Notes: generated by a model not told the origin, from the sequence alone. DNA of 64,000 nt from Colius striatus (GCF_028858725.1 NC_084773.1:9662350-9726349); one strand, 5' to 3'. Positions 37,001 through 50,390 are shown, numbered from the stretch's first letter. A program made the numbers and translations.

Positions 37001-40000
37001 GTTATTTTGAGTGTAACATTTAGGATTTATTTTGAAACAGTGCATCCTTTCAATAATTGGTTTGCTTTTATTCTGTCCTAATACATAACACAAAATCAAA
37101 AAGAACAGCTTTGAAGTGGCCAAAACTGAGGGGAGCAGCATTTTACCACCCTCCTCCTGCGAACTGAACGCATTGGCGTTTCAGCTCCAACTTGTAGCGA
37201 TGCTACATTCACAAATCCTTTCAAAATACAGCTCAGCCTTTCTCACAGCCCTCTTCATAAAAAGCTGAACATTGAAGTGATAATGTTAGGAACAAAAAGC
37301 ACTTCATATAAACATTTAGTTTGTACTAAATAAATTACACTCGGTCTTACAGTCACGTTATTGGTGACAGCTCATTCAGCCTGAACCCTTCCCCTGTAGT
37401 GCACCAGAACGAAGCAAATATACATCACTGGGGAAAATGCCTTGTCTTTTGTCAAAGAGCCCAACTGCTGTCAGCAAACATATTGTGGGAATATGAATCT
37501 GGAAACAAACAGATCATTAGAGGGTGAGTTAAGGATTTGTGATTTAATTCTAAACATGTTGAGTGAGGGAACCAGAGATGTGCAATGCCAGGAAAACTGC
37601 ACACCAGAAGGGTTTTTTTCTCTAATGAAAGCTGGTATTTTTATTAAATACAAAGTGCTTTGGGTGACAGAGACAGTCACATATGGAAAATATGAAGTTT
37701 CGTTTGTTCTGGAGAATTATAAAGATCACTTGATTAGAAGTGACATTGTGCCGATGCAAGCTTTACATTCTTTCCTTTGTGGAAATTATTCATCCATTTA
37801 CAGAACTTTATTAACAAGGAACAATAATTTTCTGGTGTTAAAAAGAAAATGTACATGGAGGAGCTCTGCTTGCCCAGAAAGTAGTGCCTTGGGCTTGTGC
37901 ATCCGCACCTCTGGTTGGATTACTTCTGTGCTTTGCCCTATTGCAACTATAATGGGGTTCATAAAATAGAATGACTTTCCCTGTTCTGAGCATCTTTGGT
38001 TCAGAGCCTGTGCCAGGGTTGTGGTGCTGCCCAGGCTGCTGAGGCTGCCACAGCTGATTGGGCTGAGGACCGCCAGGGAGCCAGAGGAGCTCTTTGGAGG
38101 TCTCCTGGGAGGACTTGGGCATCATTTGTGGAGTCTTGAGAGGCCCCTGCCATTGCCAGTGTTTTAGAGAAATGCAGTCTGAGGTGGTGGGACAGTGGGA
38201 GTTACTTTGGGGGAGGGAGGGAGACCTGGGGTGAACTGAGCGCCTGCAACCAGCATTGTGCCTCTTCTGGGCTTTCATTCTTCTATCACATCACAAAGGT
38301 TGGTTCCCCCGTGTCTGGACACGTCACTGTAGAATGGATATCCTGATCTGCCCCAGCCCCTGCTCTGCAGGGACAGGCACGAGGCAGTCTGTGTCCTTGT
38401 GTATTTTGGCAGTTGCTAGGGCTTTGCTCTCTCAGGGAAAAGCTGCTTTGGTCTCTCCCCATCCTATAACCAGACAGCTACTGTCTTGGCCCTATAGCTG
38501 TTCTAATGGCTGCTCTGTTGTACTAAAGAGTATAAAGTCAGGACAAGCACATCACCTCTGAATGTACCACTGGGCCCACATACACCTTGAAGTCTTCAAA
38601 GGTTGTTGCCCTGTCTGGCTCCTGACCCTAATGTGCTTTCTGCAGGCAACAGCAGCTCTGGATGCCTCTGTCATTAATGGTTTCCTTCATGGTGCCATGC
38701 TAATGGTGCCTTTGCTGTCATGTGCCAGTCTTTTCCCCACACTGGAAGCCCTCACCCAACCCTTCTGCTGCGCTGTCTGTGGTGTGGTCAGGCTTCCAGT
38801 CATTTCAATACTGAGTTATATTGGCTGTTAATTTTATAGTGAGGCAGAGGTTGATCAATACTTTCTGCTATTTCCTGCCTTCTCTTACAACCCTGATTCA
38901 AAGTGTTATTAGCAAACCAACACCCTCTCCAATACTCCCCAGCCAGCTCTGTGAATACTGCCCAGCGCTCAGGGCAGCGGTTATGTGAGTTGCATAGGAT
39001 GCAACAATGCTCATTGCAGAGGGAAAGAGCAGATTTTGGTGCCCTTCTTTTCTGCCTAAGAGAGAGTGACGAAGCAGGAGCGGGCTGTGAGAGCACAGGA
39101 GCACTGCCTGGAGATGCTGGGCTGTAGCGAGAAGATACCAGACGATAGTTTCTGCAAATCTGCCTGTCGGATCTGAGGCTGCATTCAGAAGTGGTAATGG
39201 CTGAGATAATGTGTTGTTTATTGCAAACAGGCATCTGCAGGGGCCTCAAAGGTCTGGATGTTCGACCGCCCTGCTACATACATCAAAACCCCTGTTAAGA
39301 TTTTCAGCCCCAAGTTCAGCCTCCAAAGCCAAACAGTGATGGTATCGCATTCGCTTTTCATTTCGGTGTGGGCACCGTGCCCATGCAGTTATAACACAGC
39401 TGATTCTGATTTTCATATACTTCATTGTTTACTTATGACTTACTATAAAGTTGAGCTTGTCTTATTTATGAGCAGCCATGTAGATATGGGATTTCATCCA
39501 CTGGGTGATGACTCATTCACTGGGTTGGACTCTTTAGCTCCTAATACGTGACATATTTTGGACTATTGGATGAACAGCATTTCTGCGTGAGCCCAAATTA
39601 AATGCAATGAATGGAAATAATTAGCTATTTGTTTTTAAAACTGTGTTTGTAGCTGGGTTTGTGCTGGTTCGGCTCTCGGCTCGTTCCACCGGTGTGCACA
39701 AGGGCAGGATGAGTGGCCCTGTGACTATGGTGAGGAAGTGATGAACAGTATTTCAGGATCAGATGCCCAAAACAAATCAGTGGCAAGTTAGTTTCTGTTG
39801 CACAAGGAAAAGCTTTGCAGTGCTGGAGCATTCAATACTTTCTATGAACTCTAATGACTGCAACATTTCTTGCGCCTCTGCAATCAATTTGAGAAACTAA
39901 TTTGTAAAATCGCTCATAAAAATCATTCATGTTCCTTTTGTAAGAATAAAGCTCCTCGGCTGGAAAAAGAAATACAAATCTTTCGAAAGAGCAGCTCAGC

Positions 40001-40554
40001 AGGAGAGTACTTTAGCTGCTCTTGGTGTGAGCATGCTTTCCCCTCCCCTGGGTGCGTCATGCCCAGTGAGTTCAGCAGGGAGACTCCATGCACAGTCAGA
40101 AATATTGCCCCTGGTAACGCTCAACTACGTAAGGAAAAGCAAGGTTCTTTTCAAACCTCTTTCCCCTCCTCCCGCCCACAGTTCTCACGGATAGGACAGG
40201 TACCATGCGAAATGTGGGAGTAACTTTGTCGCAGCGAGTGGTTGTTATGGCTGACACGTTTTTGCAGCCAGGAGCCCTGCCGGCAGAAATTTATGCGTCC
40301 ATTTCAGCGGTAACGATGCTTCCCGGAGCTTTGGGCTGGCGGATGGCTGGGAGGCAGTGGCAGGGTGTGTGGGGGACTCGCCATGACATAACCGCATTCC
40401 TGCGGCATTAGGAGATATTCCCAGGCCGCAGCAGGGGCAGCACAGCCCCTTCCTTCCCTGCCTCCCGCTTTGCAGGGCTGGGGAGAGCGAGCCATCCCTT
40501 CCCCTGACCTGCCGGGGGTGATTTCCCCCAGGTTTGCAGGGACTTTTATCGAAT
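34021..40554. other. Intergenic region with AT-rich candidate elements
   Basis: No supportable gene is seen. AT-rich complex sequence at about 34100-34700, 37000-37480, 39380-39640 and 39850-40010 lacks repeats and could be conserved regulatory DNA. The third block contains an AP-1 site TGACTCA at 39509-39515. An ATG-initiated frame of 158 codons runs at 37493-37969 without recognisable homology. Confidence 0.6.
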
Positions 40555-40965
40555 TGAACTAATAACTCATTTCACTGGGGTTTGTGCAGTGCTGAGAGCG
40601 CGAACGAGCGCCAGGCTCTGTGCCCCCTGGGGCCAGGAGTCGCCCAGGGAAAGGTTTGGTGGCAACCGTGGCAGGGCCTGGCGGGCACTGCGGGGACAGG
40701 CTGCTGCCCCTGGCAGGGTCGTGGGCCCTGGGAATGGCGGTGGGACCCGGGCATGGCCACAGACCACGGGCAGGGTTGAGCTCCGAGGATGGCTGCGGGC
40801 CCCGGGGATGCCTGCGGGCCCTGGGGAGCACGGCGGGCTCCGGGCCGGGCTGGCGGCGGTAGGTGGCAGCAGTGCGAAGGCTTTGCAGGGTGTCCGTCCC
40901 CGGGCCGGGGCTGCCCGGCACCGCACCGCGGGCGCGCACCGGGACTTTGTACTAATTAGCGTTTC
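40555..40965. promoter_or_regulatory. Orphan CpG-island-like segment 3
   Basis: About 400 bp at roughly 70 percent GC has about 33 CpG dinucleotides by hand count, near 0.7 of expectation, which meets usual island criteria. It lies about 10 kb upstream of FLNB with no recognisable coding exon. Long open frames on both strands here (for example 40589-41275 + and 40567-41055 -) follow from high GC and have low-complexity Gly/Arg/Pro content. It may be an alternative or non-coding promoter or an enhancer. Confidence 0.6.
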
Positions 40966-43900
40966 CAAGAGCTGTCGGGACGTTGGGGTTTGCAGGGGAG
41001 GGAAGCTGCACCGGCTGCTGCTCTCCTGCCTTGATCCTTCTAGGCTGGAGCACAAACGACAACGCAGTTTTCCAGTTGCACTTCACCAGTTTGCAACCAC
41101 TTCATCACACCCCCTGCCTTGTTACTGGAAACTTGCTGCTGTCAAGGAACCAGGCAGAGGGTTTTGCTTTGAAAAAGGAAAATTCACTACTGCTGTGAGG
41201 ACTACAAAAAGCACAGAGGGCCAGTGCCTGCCTGGGTTTGCGTGTGGCTGGGCACACCACCTCCAAGGCCGATGACAGAGCAGGAGGAAGGCTCTTGTGG
41301 GGCCAAGCCAGCTCGTCTTAGGGCAAGGCACTGCGCACCCATCTGTACCAAGGTCCCAGGCTGTGGCTGCACCATGGTACCTGTGCCAGCCGGGCACCGG
41401 CAGCACGGGTGTGTTACAGCCAGATTTGTGCGTTTCTCACAGGAGCAAAGGCTCCCAGAAGAGCAGTCCCAGAAGAACAGAGGTAAGGCAGGTGTGCTGG
41501 CACGTGTCCTGCTCTGCCCGGTGCGTAAGACACAGCCATAACAGGGGCTTGCCAGCCAGCTGGTGCCAAACGGACCGAAGTCCATGCACAATAGAGGAAA
41601 AGTTCTACATACAAAGTTCAACAGAAAGGAGCTATATTCAGAAGACCATTGCCATGCAGAAAGCACGAAAAGGGGCTTCTTGTGGCCTGGCCCTGCTGGC
41701 CTGTATTGTAAACTGAGAGGGGACGTTCCGGGCCCCAGAGCAACTGCTGCCACCTCATTCCCCATGCTCGAGCCTCCGAGAGGCCAAAAGCAAACAAAGG
41801 CCATCAGAGGCTCCTGGGCAGCCACTGTGCTGTGCCTGTGCAAGCAGCTGGTGCCTCTGAGAGGGCAGCGGTGATAACCTAGGGCATTGAAAGGCTCCTG
41901 CAGCCCTGCCTGGGCACTGTTGGGGTATTCATTGCCAGACCCCTGCAGGGCTCCCATGGAGCAGGACTGGGCCCATCTGGATTGCCTCCATCCTCCTGCA
42001 ACCCATATTATCACCACAGCTATAAAGGCTTATCCGAGGCTGCTGTATCCACTCTTCCCTCTCCCTTCTCTAACACCACCATTGCAGCCAACAGGGCAGC
42101 TGAGACTAATGAACAGTGACCACCCTCAGGAAAGGTTCCCCTGTGACTCTGATTAGCAGAACTGGGCTTGGTAGGGCTCCATTTTTCCCCTTCGTGTCAT
42201 ACCAGCCTCTCTGATGATGTTTTAATCTGCAGGGAAGTCACAATGCATACGGCTTACAAAGGCAAGGTTCCTTGCTGGAAGCACTGTACCAGGTGGCTGA
42301 CGTGCAGTGCAGTGCCAACAACTGCAGTATGGCTCCATTGCCTTTTGAAATACACTATTCCTTTATTGAAAAGGGTCTATTTTTACTTTTTGGTCTTTTT
42401 TAACCAGACAGCTTGTAACCAGGTTCATTCTTGATATTATGTCCCATTTCAGGTCTCTGTCAGGCACACAAAGAGCAAGAGGCACCAGATGCCCAGTAAC
42501 ACCTTTCTGAAGCCATCTTCTCCCAGCAGCTTACCTGTTATTGCTTTTTTTAAAAGCTGGTGATTCTGTAGCTGCTTTCCAAAATCCTGTAATCACCATT
42601 GTGAGACAAGCAGGAACATGGGAATCACAGGATTTGCCTGTGATTTTGCAGAGCTGGAGGACAGTAGGGGTCCCCATGAGCAAATCTCACACTTTTTAGG
42701 AAAAGCCAGAAAAGCTCCTGGGCATAGATAAGGCACAGATTATGGCATGGGGCTGAGTGTTCTGCTCAGCTTCCTTCATGCCCTGTTTTCTCCCATTTAG
42801 GGGCTCTGCTGTCTTCAAACGAGCCTCATCCCTGAACTTTCAGACCCTCACTTTGTGCTGGGGGCTATGCCAGGATGAACAGCCCAGGGTTTCCCAAGCT
42901 ACAGCCTTCCTCCTGCCCACCCTGGGCTGGCATCTCCCATTATTTTCTGGGACAGTAGCAACACCCTGCCCTTTTCCCTCGCTGCTTCTTGCACCCACAC
43001 ACCCTCCTCCGCCTTTCCTCCTTGCAGGGTGTTTCTGGGCAGAGCTCAGACATTGTTATGCTGCAATATATTAACAGCAGAACTGACTAACAACTATGCC
43101 GGGGGAATGGTGGCTTGAGGCTGGTCACTGCTGGCCAAGTCCAAGTGCATTTCTTCCACACTTTATTATTCCCGATTCTCACTCAAATCAACGTGATGCT
43201 GCCCATGAGGCCTCTGCCATTCTTTCTGTTTCTGCAACATGTTTCAAAGGTTATCTCCCTTTCAAGCAATGAAATGCCCCCATGGCCTCACACATACAGG
43301 CATTTATGGAGGCAGTTAATACCCTAATGGCTTGGCTGGATCAAGACCAGGCTGCCAGCACTGGGCTGAGTGGAAGAACAATGCACAGCCCTTGTGTCCT
43401 TATGCACCAGCCAAGGCTTATCAGCCCTTGTAGGGGCTAGTAAAGTAGTTTTCAAAATGAGTCAGTAGGTTTAAGGGTTCTTATGCAAGATTTCTGTCTG
43501 GCCATAGTTTTGTGAGAAATGTTTAAAAGTAAAAGGACTGTGACTTCAGGCTTTTACAGAAAGCAAATCCACTTAGAGTGGGCTTTTGGTTGATTGCTTG
43601 CCATGGCGAGAGCACTGCAATGAGGATGGAAGGGCCGAGCACGGCACAGCACCGGGCTTTGCTCTGAGACAGCCGTGTCTGTGCTCAGTCCGTGCCCCAG
43701 CACTCACATCCCTGTGGCTGCCGCATCCCAGGGCGCACGCCAGGAGCGCCGAGCAACCTCCCCCTCTGGCTGCTCACAGGTCAGTGCTTTGGTTTATGTC
43801 ACACAGAAGGGCTTTGGTTTGTTTAAAAAAATATACACTGTTCCTTCTGGAAAGCACTCCTTCCTACGCTTCGTCCAGCTGTCCCAAGGAGGAGCTTGGC

Positions 43901-45026
43901 CACTCTGCAGTCAAACACAACCATTCCTCTGTACCCCAGGTTAAAACAACTCCCAAAGAGGAGCTGGGGAACACCTGGAGTTCTGTGCAGCCCATGAGCT
44001 CTGGCAGATGTGTGATGTTTTATTCGGATTTTACACCATCGCTCCTGCAAACTCCCAACTCATGGAGTAAAAGCACAAAAAAAGAAACCCAAACCCCAAG
44101 AAAAACGGGTGTGCCATCTTAGGAAGAGAGCCCCACTTGCTCTGAATGTAAACACAAGCAGTAGGTAGAGCTGGAATCAAGCACAGCAAATGTCTAATGG
44201 GGACTGTGCCTGCGATATCTGATACGGGCAGGAAGCCGTGATTAGCTGCACACTGGAGCATTGTGTGGTTTTGTATAGGATCTGACTTCTCAGGTCATGA
44301 AATCAGATCCTGAGTTATTTTAAAAATGAGTTGCTATTTCAAATTATTTTTCAACTTCATGTTTGATATGTCAAGTCACATTTATTTGGGTAAGCTGTGC
44401 TTTGTTTGCACACCCACAGCGCTGCTGTCGCTGCATTCCTGGTGCTCGGTGGGGGTCTGGCTGAGAGCAGCCACTGCTCTGGGGGTATTTGCACCAACAA
44501 ACGTCCTCAGGTACCAACACAACTTTTATTAGGATCTTGCAAAGCGAGAGATGCCTATGCATGGCTGTGAGTACATGGATTTTTTTTTCCACTAAAACCA
44601 TCTTCACAAATTAGAAGTAAAATTAAACCCCCTGCTTCAGGTTATCAGTCAGAAAAATAGATAAACCCAGAAAAACAGATAAACTTTGCAGCATCTCCAT
44701 AGGAACAAGCAGTGAGAGTATTTTGGACAAAGAGATGAGGTGAATTCCTGTGTGAGACACTCCCAGGGAATGTCCTGTCCTTGCTCTTCCAGTATGTGCT
44801 AAATGGATTCCAGTTTTGTTGTTTCCCCCTGATTTCAGCTGCCGCAGGACAGCAGCCTTTCTCTTGGGCTATCTATAGCCTATGTCAAAAGCAGAGCTTT
44901 TGACAAAAAAAAGCAGAGCTGTGAGCCTCCCTGGGATCCAAAGCAAGAGCAGCACTCTTAAGTCCTAGCAAAGCAGTGTGTTTGCCAGATGGATGGCTGT
45001 TTTGGCACCATTTTCAGCTTCTGGAT

Positions 45027-45084
45027 ACATATATAATGCAGCAAGACATATATGTACGTATAGAATGCAGCAAGACCTCTATGT
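45027..45084. repeat. 29-bp direct tandem duplication
   Basis: Two adjacent 29-bp units (45027-45055 and 45056-45084) sharing the core AATGCAGCAAGAC match at 25 of 29 positions. It is probably a simple tandem duplication followed by divergence. Confidence 0.85.
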
Positions 45085-48000
45085 CCAGAAGAAAATTCAT
45101 ATTCTTCCAGATGTGGAGAGAGATTAAAAAAGTACCCCAGACACAACTGCTACTACAAGAAACTGTTGCCCATTTAGACTTTCAAGTGATGAATATCAAT
45201 ACAAATTCCAAGACAAGCCTTATGTTTTGCAGCATATTTCTAGAGATTTCTCTGCCTAAAGACATCCTTCTGTCTGATTTGGACTGAACTGCTGCTGCAT
45301 GCTCTCCTGTTGCTGTCTTCCCTGGATAATAGAGGTAGGAGGAAAAAGAAGATGGAAAAACTCAGAACAAGTTGTATCAAATGTCCTAGCCAATATTTGT
45401 ATAATGCAGAATTAGTTTGCCTTCCACAGAGCTGCTGAATAAGGAAAACACAATCCATGATGCAATCCATTGAATTCATGCTTTGACTTGAACTACTTGC
45501 CTCAGTTTTGCTTCATTTGGTAGAGATCACAGTAAGGAAAGGACTTCATCAACTACTTCATCAGTTGAAAAGAAACACTTCTATTGTCTTTCAAATGTAA
45601 ACAGAGTAAATAGAGTACCTCTTTGAGGGAGGAGGCTGAGTGCTGTCCCCAGGAACCCAGCTGTGAAGGCAGGGCCAGGATGGGTGCTGTGCAGCAGGAT
45701 GGATGCTGCACAGCAATGCCATTTACTGTCACTCAGTCAGGAAATCCCATCGAGTTACAGATGTCTGCAGCTTCTGAAAAAATCCAAACCTTTAACCACT
45801 TTGAGCCTCAGCTTCTCTCTCTTTAGCACTGCTGGCTGAGTGCTGGATTAGCGGGTGAGTCTCCTTGGTGCTGTGAGGATTAGCATCTGCACAGTGTTTG
45901 GAGTGTGCTATAATTTATTTTATGGCATTTGTTGGCATGGCTTTTGTTGCAATGCACAATGCTGTTCTGTGTTTGGATAAGGCTATTATGTGCCAAAAAC
46001 TTACAAATATTTAAAATCTCCTGATAAATTTCTAAAGCTATTCGGGTGCTATAGCCCATGGCCCAGTTATTCGTTTTCCAAGCCATTGCCCCGACAACTC
46101 CCAAGCTTTGACAACTCTGAGATACAAACCCTCGGAGTGCTGCAGGTTTGACAGAAGCCTTTGGAAAGGATAGAGACATCTTGCTGGCTTTTCACCACAC
46201 ATTTCTATTGAGATGTGATGCATCTCCAAAGTCAAAGTTGTACTGTGGGGGAAAAATCAGTGCTCTTTGTGTATTAGCAGCACCACTGAAATCTTTAAAC
46301 GATGCTTCTAGTTGCACAGATCCTCAGAGAGGCGATAACTGAACCATGATCTGCCAGTGGTAGAGAAAAGCCCTTCCCACCTGTGAAGATTCAGCCCTGA
46401 ATGCTCAGCCACAGCCAATTCGTGGTCTGAACAAACCTTGCAGAGTTTGAATTAACATTTGATATTAACTCCGATTCTTGTCCTCTGACGGTCAAAGCAA
46501 GCTGTTGCTGAATAATGCGTCAAGCTGAGAGCACGTACAGTGTCCCAAATGGCTGGGATCTCTCATAAACTGCCCATGACTTGGAGGCATCCAAGAACTT
46601 ATCATCACAAGAGACTGTGATAAAGTTGATTACCCTGAAGCAGACATCAGACTTCATTAGTCACCCCATCATGCGCTGCCTGTCCACTGATGTCAGCGAG
46701 GGCCTGTGCCGCTGCTCCCCACACCCTTCTGCTTTTGCAAGCCAGGCTGAAACAGACCTTTCCTGAATGAAACAGACAAAGGTCAGAGCTGCTATTTCCC
46801 CCTGCTATTAGGATGCTCCAAAAAGCTAACAGCAGCTGTCCACCACAGAGTCCCACAGTACACTTCCAGGGTCCCCAAATATGAGATAAATAATGTGTGC
46901 TGAGATTAAATTTCCATTAAGGATTATCACTGATCCCAGCAGGAGCAGCAGTGGACCTGTGAAGGCTGGACAACTTTCATTTACCTTTATAGTCTAAACT
47001 GCACTCCCAATATTGTTTTTATTCCTGCCTACAGAGTAACTCCCTGTAAATTCAGAACCTAATGCCATATTCTGGTTTAGAGACATTCTTCAATGTCTTT
47101 TTTGATAAAAGTAGAGAAGCCACATGCAATTATGAGTCATTCAGTTTGTCAAAGCTGCACTTTCAAACACAAAATACTCTGAGCAGTCCTGTGATAAAAC
47201 AGTAAGTATGTGGCAGTGGAAGACCTCTGCTGCTGAATAAATGGAGTGTTTTTAAGTCCAGCTTTCCAGTGAATTATCATAAAGAGGGAGGAAGACTATT
47301 TTTAAAACAGAGGAAAAAAATCAATGCTGTGTTTTTGCAATTGCTTAAAGAGAACCAAAAAAGCAGTGACAGTGTTCTTCCTTCCTTACATCTGCATCTA
47401 GTGGCAAAGGAAGAGCCGGGATGGAAACATCCTTGTCATACAGGACAAATGAGAAGAAAAAAGTGTGGTATTGAAAACTCCTTCCCTGTCTGCACACATA
47501 CATACATCCACACAAACATCTACCCATTATAAATATACACGTAAGGTATTTCTGCAAGGCATACGTTAGTTCATTTGTAACAATATACAGTGCAAAGGCA
47601 GTGTTCCAGCAAGCACAGATTCATGGGTTAGCTTGTTCTCACTTCTCTGCCTCCTGATGAAACTTGAAACACATGTTCACTTGTGTTAAAGTGTCTTCCA
47701 ACTTCATTTCAAAGGAAATCCAGTTTTTCAGGCCAAACGTGACTCCAAGAAGAATCTGATCATGGAGGAACATGGGGGAATGCTCTTCTGGTACAGAAGG
47801 ACAAGGCATTGATGCCAGAGGAACTGCCTGGCACAGTGGTTGCAGCCACAGCAGGTGCCACACTGGTGGCCAGGCAGCTCCCAGACACCATGCCTCTTCT
47901 GATCTCAAACACCCATGCAGGCAATGGAGTGCATGCAGGGGCTGCCCCCCTCTGCTGCATGTCAACCAGAAACCAGACCACAGCTGGGAGGGTCATCTGT

Positions 48001-48349
48001 GAATTGGAAACAAGCAAGGAAGGAAGGAAACAAGATCTGTTCATCAGAGCTGAAATTATTTTCCTCTTTTTTCATTCCCTTCCCATTAAGCAGTCTTTGT
48101 TGCCCATTAATTGCGACACACTAATTCTGTTCAAAAGGCCTGTGATGTGCAGGGAAGGGCAGCTGTGACGTGGGCTGCTGCATCCAGACCACCAGCACCC
48201 CACCAACCCTGCATCCACCCAAGCAGCAACAGCCCTGAGTGTGCTGCTGCCCTCCTCCTGAGGCTGGCAGGCTGAGCTGGGCCTGGAGCTCTGTGTCAGT
48301 GCTCTGCTCAGCATTTCACATCTGGTTTTGTGCCTCAGTGCTTCTGGTG

Positions 48350-48384
48350 GGATGGATGGATGGATGTTTGGATGGATGGATGGA
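48350..48384. repeat. GGAT/TGGA microsatellite
   Basis: Tetranucleotide GGAT repeats are interrupted once by TGTTT (at about 48365-48369). The tract is probably length-polymorphic. Confidence 0.9.
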
Positions 48385-50343
48385 GTGTGAAACTACCATG
48401 CAAAGAAACCAGCGTCCCTTTGTGTGTAGAGCATGTCATTGTGCAATATGTTGTTGGGATGAATTTTTTCTTTGCTGGGCTGATGAAAAAAAAAATGGAG
48501 AATTTTATCTAAATATTTAAGTTACAAATTGGGGTCCTGAGACTGATTTTGCCTTTTTCCTATTAAATGTTTATTCACTTCTTTTGCTACAGAAAAAAAA
48601 AAGTCTGAAGCTTCAACTTTCAGTGTGGCATGGGCACAAAACAATATTAAAGAGAATGTGCATTACTAAGTGTGGGAGTGGAAAGGAACTGAAATTAAAA
48701 TGTTATAAGCAATCAGCTAGTCCGGATGTGGAATGGTTGCTAAGGAGTCCCAACCCAGGGCAAAGTCAATAAGCAATTAGCAACTATTAAAAGATGAAGT
48801 ATAGGATGATGGCACAAATGCACACTCAAAAAAAGGCTCAGCTCCATGTTTGCAGTCTGTGCAGCCCTGTGCTGGCCCAGGCTGTGCTGATGGCAGCGAG
48901 CTGCTGGCAGAGGCACAACCTGCCCCACTGTCACCTCTACGGTCTGTCACCACTTTTGCTCTGTAAATAAAATCCCTTGGTTAAAGTCAGTTTTTATTCA
49001 AATCCTTCTTGCCACTTGGCTCAGTAATGTGAGGAAAGGGCAGTGGCTGCTGTGCCATGAGATACACCTCATCATTTCAATATACTAAATCTGATATCTG
49101 ATTTCTCTCAGAGCTTTAAAGCAGGAGATGATGCCAGTTTGGGAACAACGGAACTTTAGACATAACTCCCACTTTACCTCACTGTCATCTTTGCCTCTTT
49201 TTTGATTTTCTTGTGAACAAATTTATCTAATATAACTTAGTCTGTGGGAAAGAGCTGTTAGGTCACTGGAGAGAACCACAGTGCCACGGTTTAGTAAAGG
49301 CATTGAAAGAAAAGCTTTGGAAATCTGTATTCTAATTTTAGTAGAGAGTGACTATGGTCATTTAATTAAATTAGATTTTATTGATTATGTTTTAATGGAT
49401 TTGTTTCCTCTGACAGATTCCCACATCTTTCAGTGTGACAGCCTTGATGTAAATAGATAGGCCTGCATACACTTTGCTTGTCATCAGTGGAGCAGCTCCA
49501 GGAAGGAAAGTCAAGACTGTAAGTGTGTATGGGACCGGCAGCCAAGGCAGTGGCGAGTAGGTGGGCACTGGCTTCGCTCGGGGCAGGGACGCACAGGGAT
49601 GCTTTGCTGCAGTTTTCACTGACCCGGTGTCATGAGATGTCTCAGCACCCTGAACAAAGTCAGCATGTAGCAACTGCACATAGGGTAGTTCGTTGACTTT
49701 GTTGTCACCAAATGAGTCACAGGCAAGTCATAGCCCTGCATGTCGGCAGGGAGTGGCATGCCAGGAAATCAGTCACAGAAGTGGAGGAAAAAGTGAGAGA
49801 AGCCCCCGAGAAATCAAGCCTCATGTGATTGCTTTAAGCTGCTATTTTCTTTAAACAGTTGATAAAATTTTGTCAGCATAGCGGGTGCTCTCCACTAGCA
49901 GTGTGCGAGCACCATCAGCTTCTCCTGACCCAGGCTGTTGTACTTTGCAGCGTTCCTGGCTGCAGTGTTTTAGACCTGCAGGAATGAATCCCCCCAGCCC
50001 AGAGCCATGCGGCTCGGCTTGGCCGCTCCCCCAACCGCTGCCCGACCGGTGGCCTCGCCTTTGCCGTGCGAGAGGCCTGTGCTGCCCTGGCTGTGCACAA
50101 GTGGGCTTCGGTTGTGTTTGTGGTGCGAGCGGGCTAGCCGCTCTGGCCGTGGGCTAGCGCATTCCTGCCCGTGCCCCACGGCTTGTGCCCCGGCCCACGC
50201 CGGTGCGCTGCACCTCGGCCGTGCCCCGGGCCAGGTGAGACGCGTTTCCGCAGCGCCAAGGCGGCCGCTTCCCGCGGACAGGTGAGGGTCGGTCCAGCCG
50301 GGCCTCCTGGACGGCACCGTCCCCGCCAGGGCCCAGGCACGCT

Positions 50344-50390
50344 CCCGGCCCAGCCCAGCCCGGCCCGGCCCGGCCCCGCCGCGGGGCAGG
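50344..50390 (-). promoter_or_regulatory. C-run cluster, possible G-quadruplex on minus strand
   Basis: At least seven runs of three or more C lie within about 45 nt (AGCCCAGCCCGGCCCGGCCC and flanks), about 50 nt upstream of the TATA-like word. The minus strand could form a G-quadruplex. This is inference from sequence. Confidence 0.45.

Larger units (their letters stand above)
40966..49999. other. Intergenic region upstream of FLNB
   Basis: No supportable protein-coding gene is seen. A minus-strand open frame at 41202-41957 (first ATG; about 251 codons) has no domain. A perfect 9-bp palindromic stem with 3-nt loop lies at 44884-44904, a 29-bp tandem duplication at 45027-45084, and a GGAT microsatellite at 48350-48384. 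AT-rich stretches at about 46860-47300 and 49080-49400 show nothing recognisable. Confidence 0.6.

Noticed and set aside
40589..41275. 228-codon + strand open frame over the third CpG island
   Set aside because: It starts with GTG, has Gly/Arg/Pro/Ala-rich low-complexity content, and several other frames on both strands are open at the same place, as expected from high GC.
41202..42017. Longest open frame in the window, minus strand, 271 codons (251 from the first ATG)
   Set aside because: It begins with GTG, lies in GC-rich DNA where long frames are expected, has no recognisable domain, and overlaps equally open frames on the other strand. No splice or promoter context.
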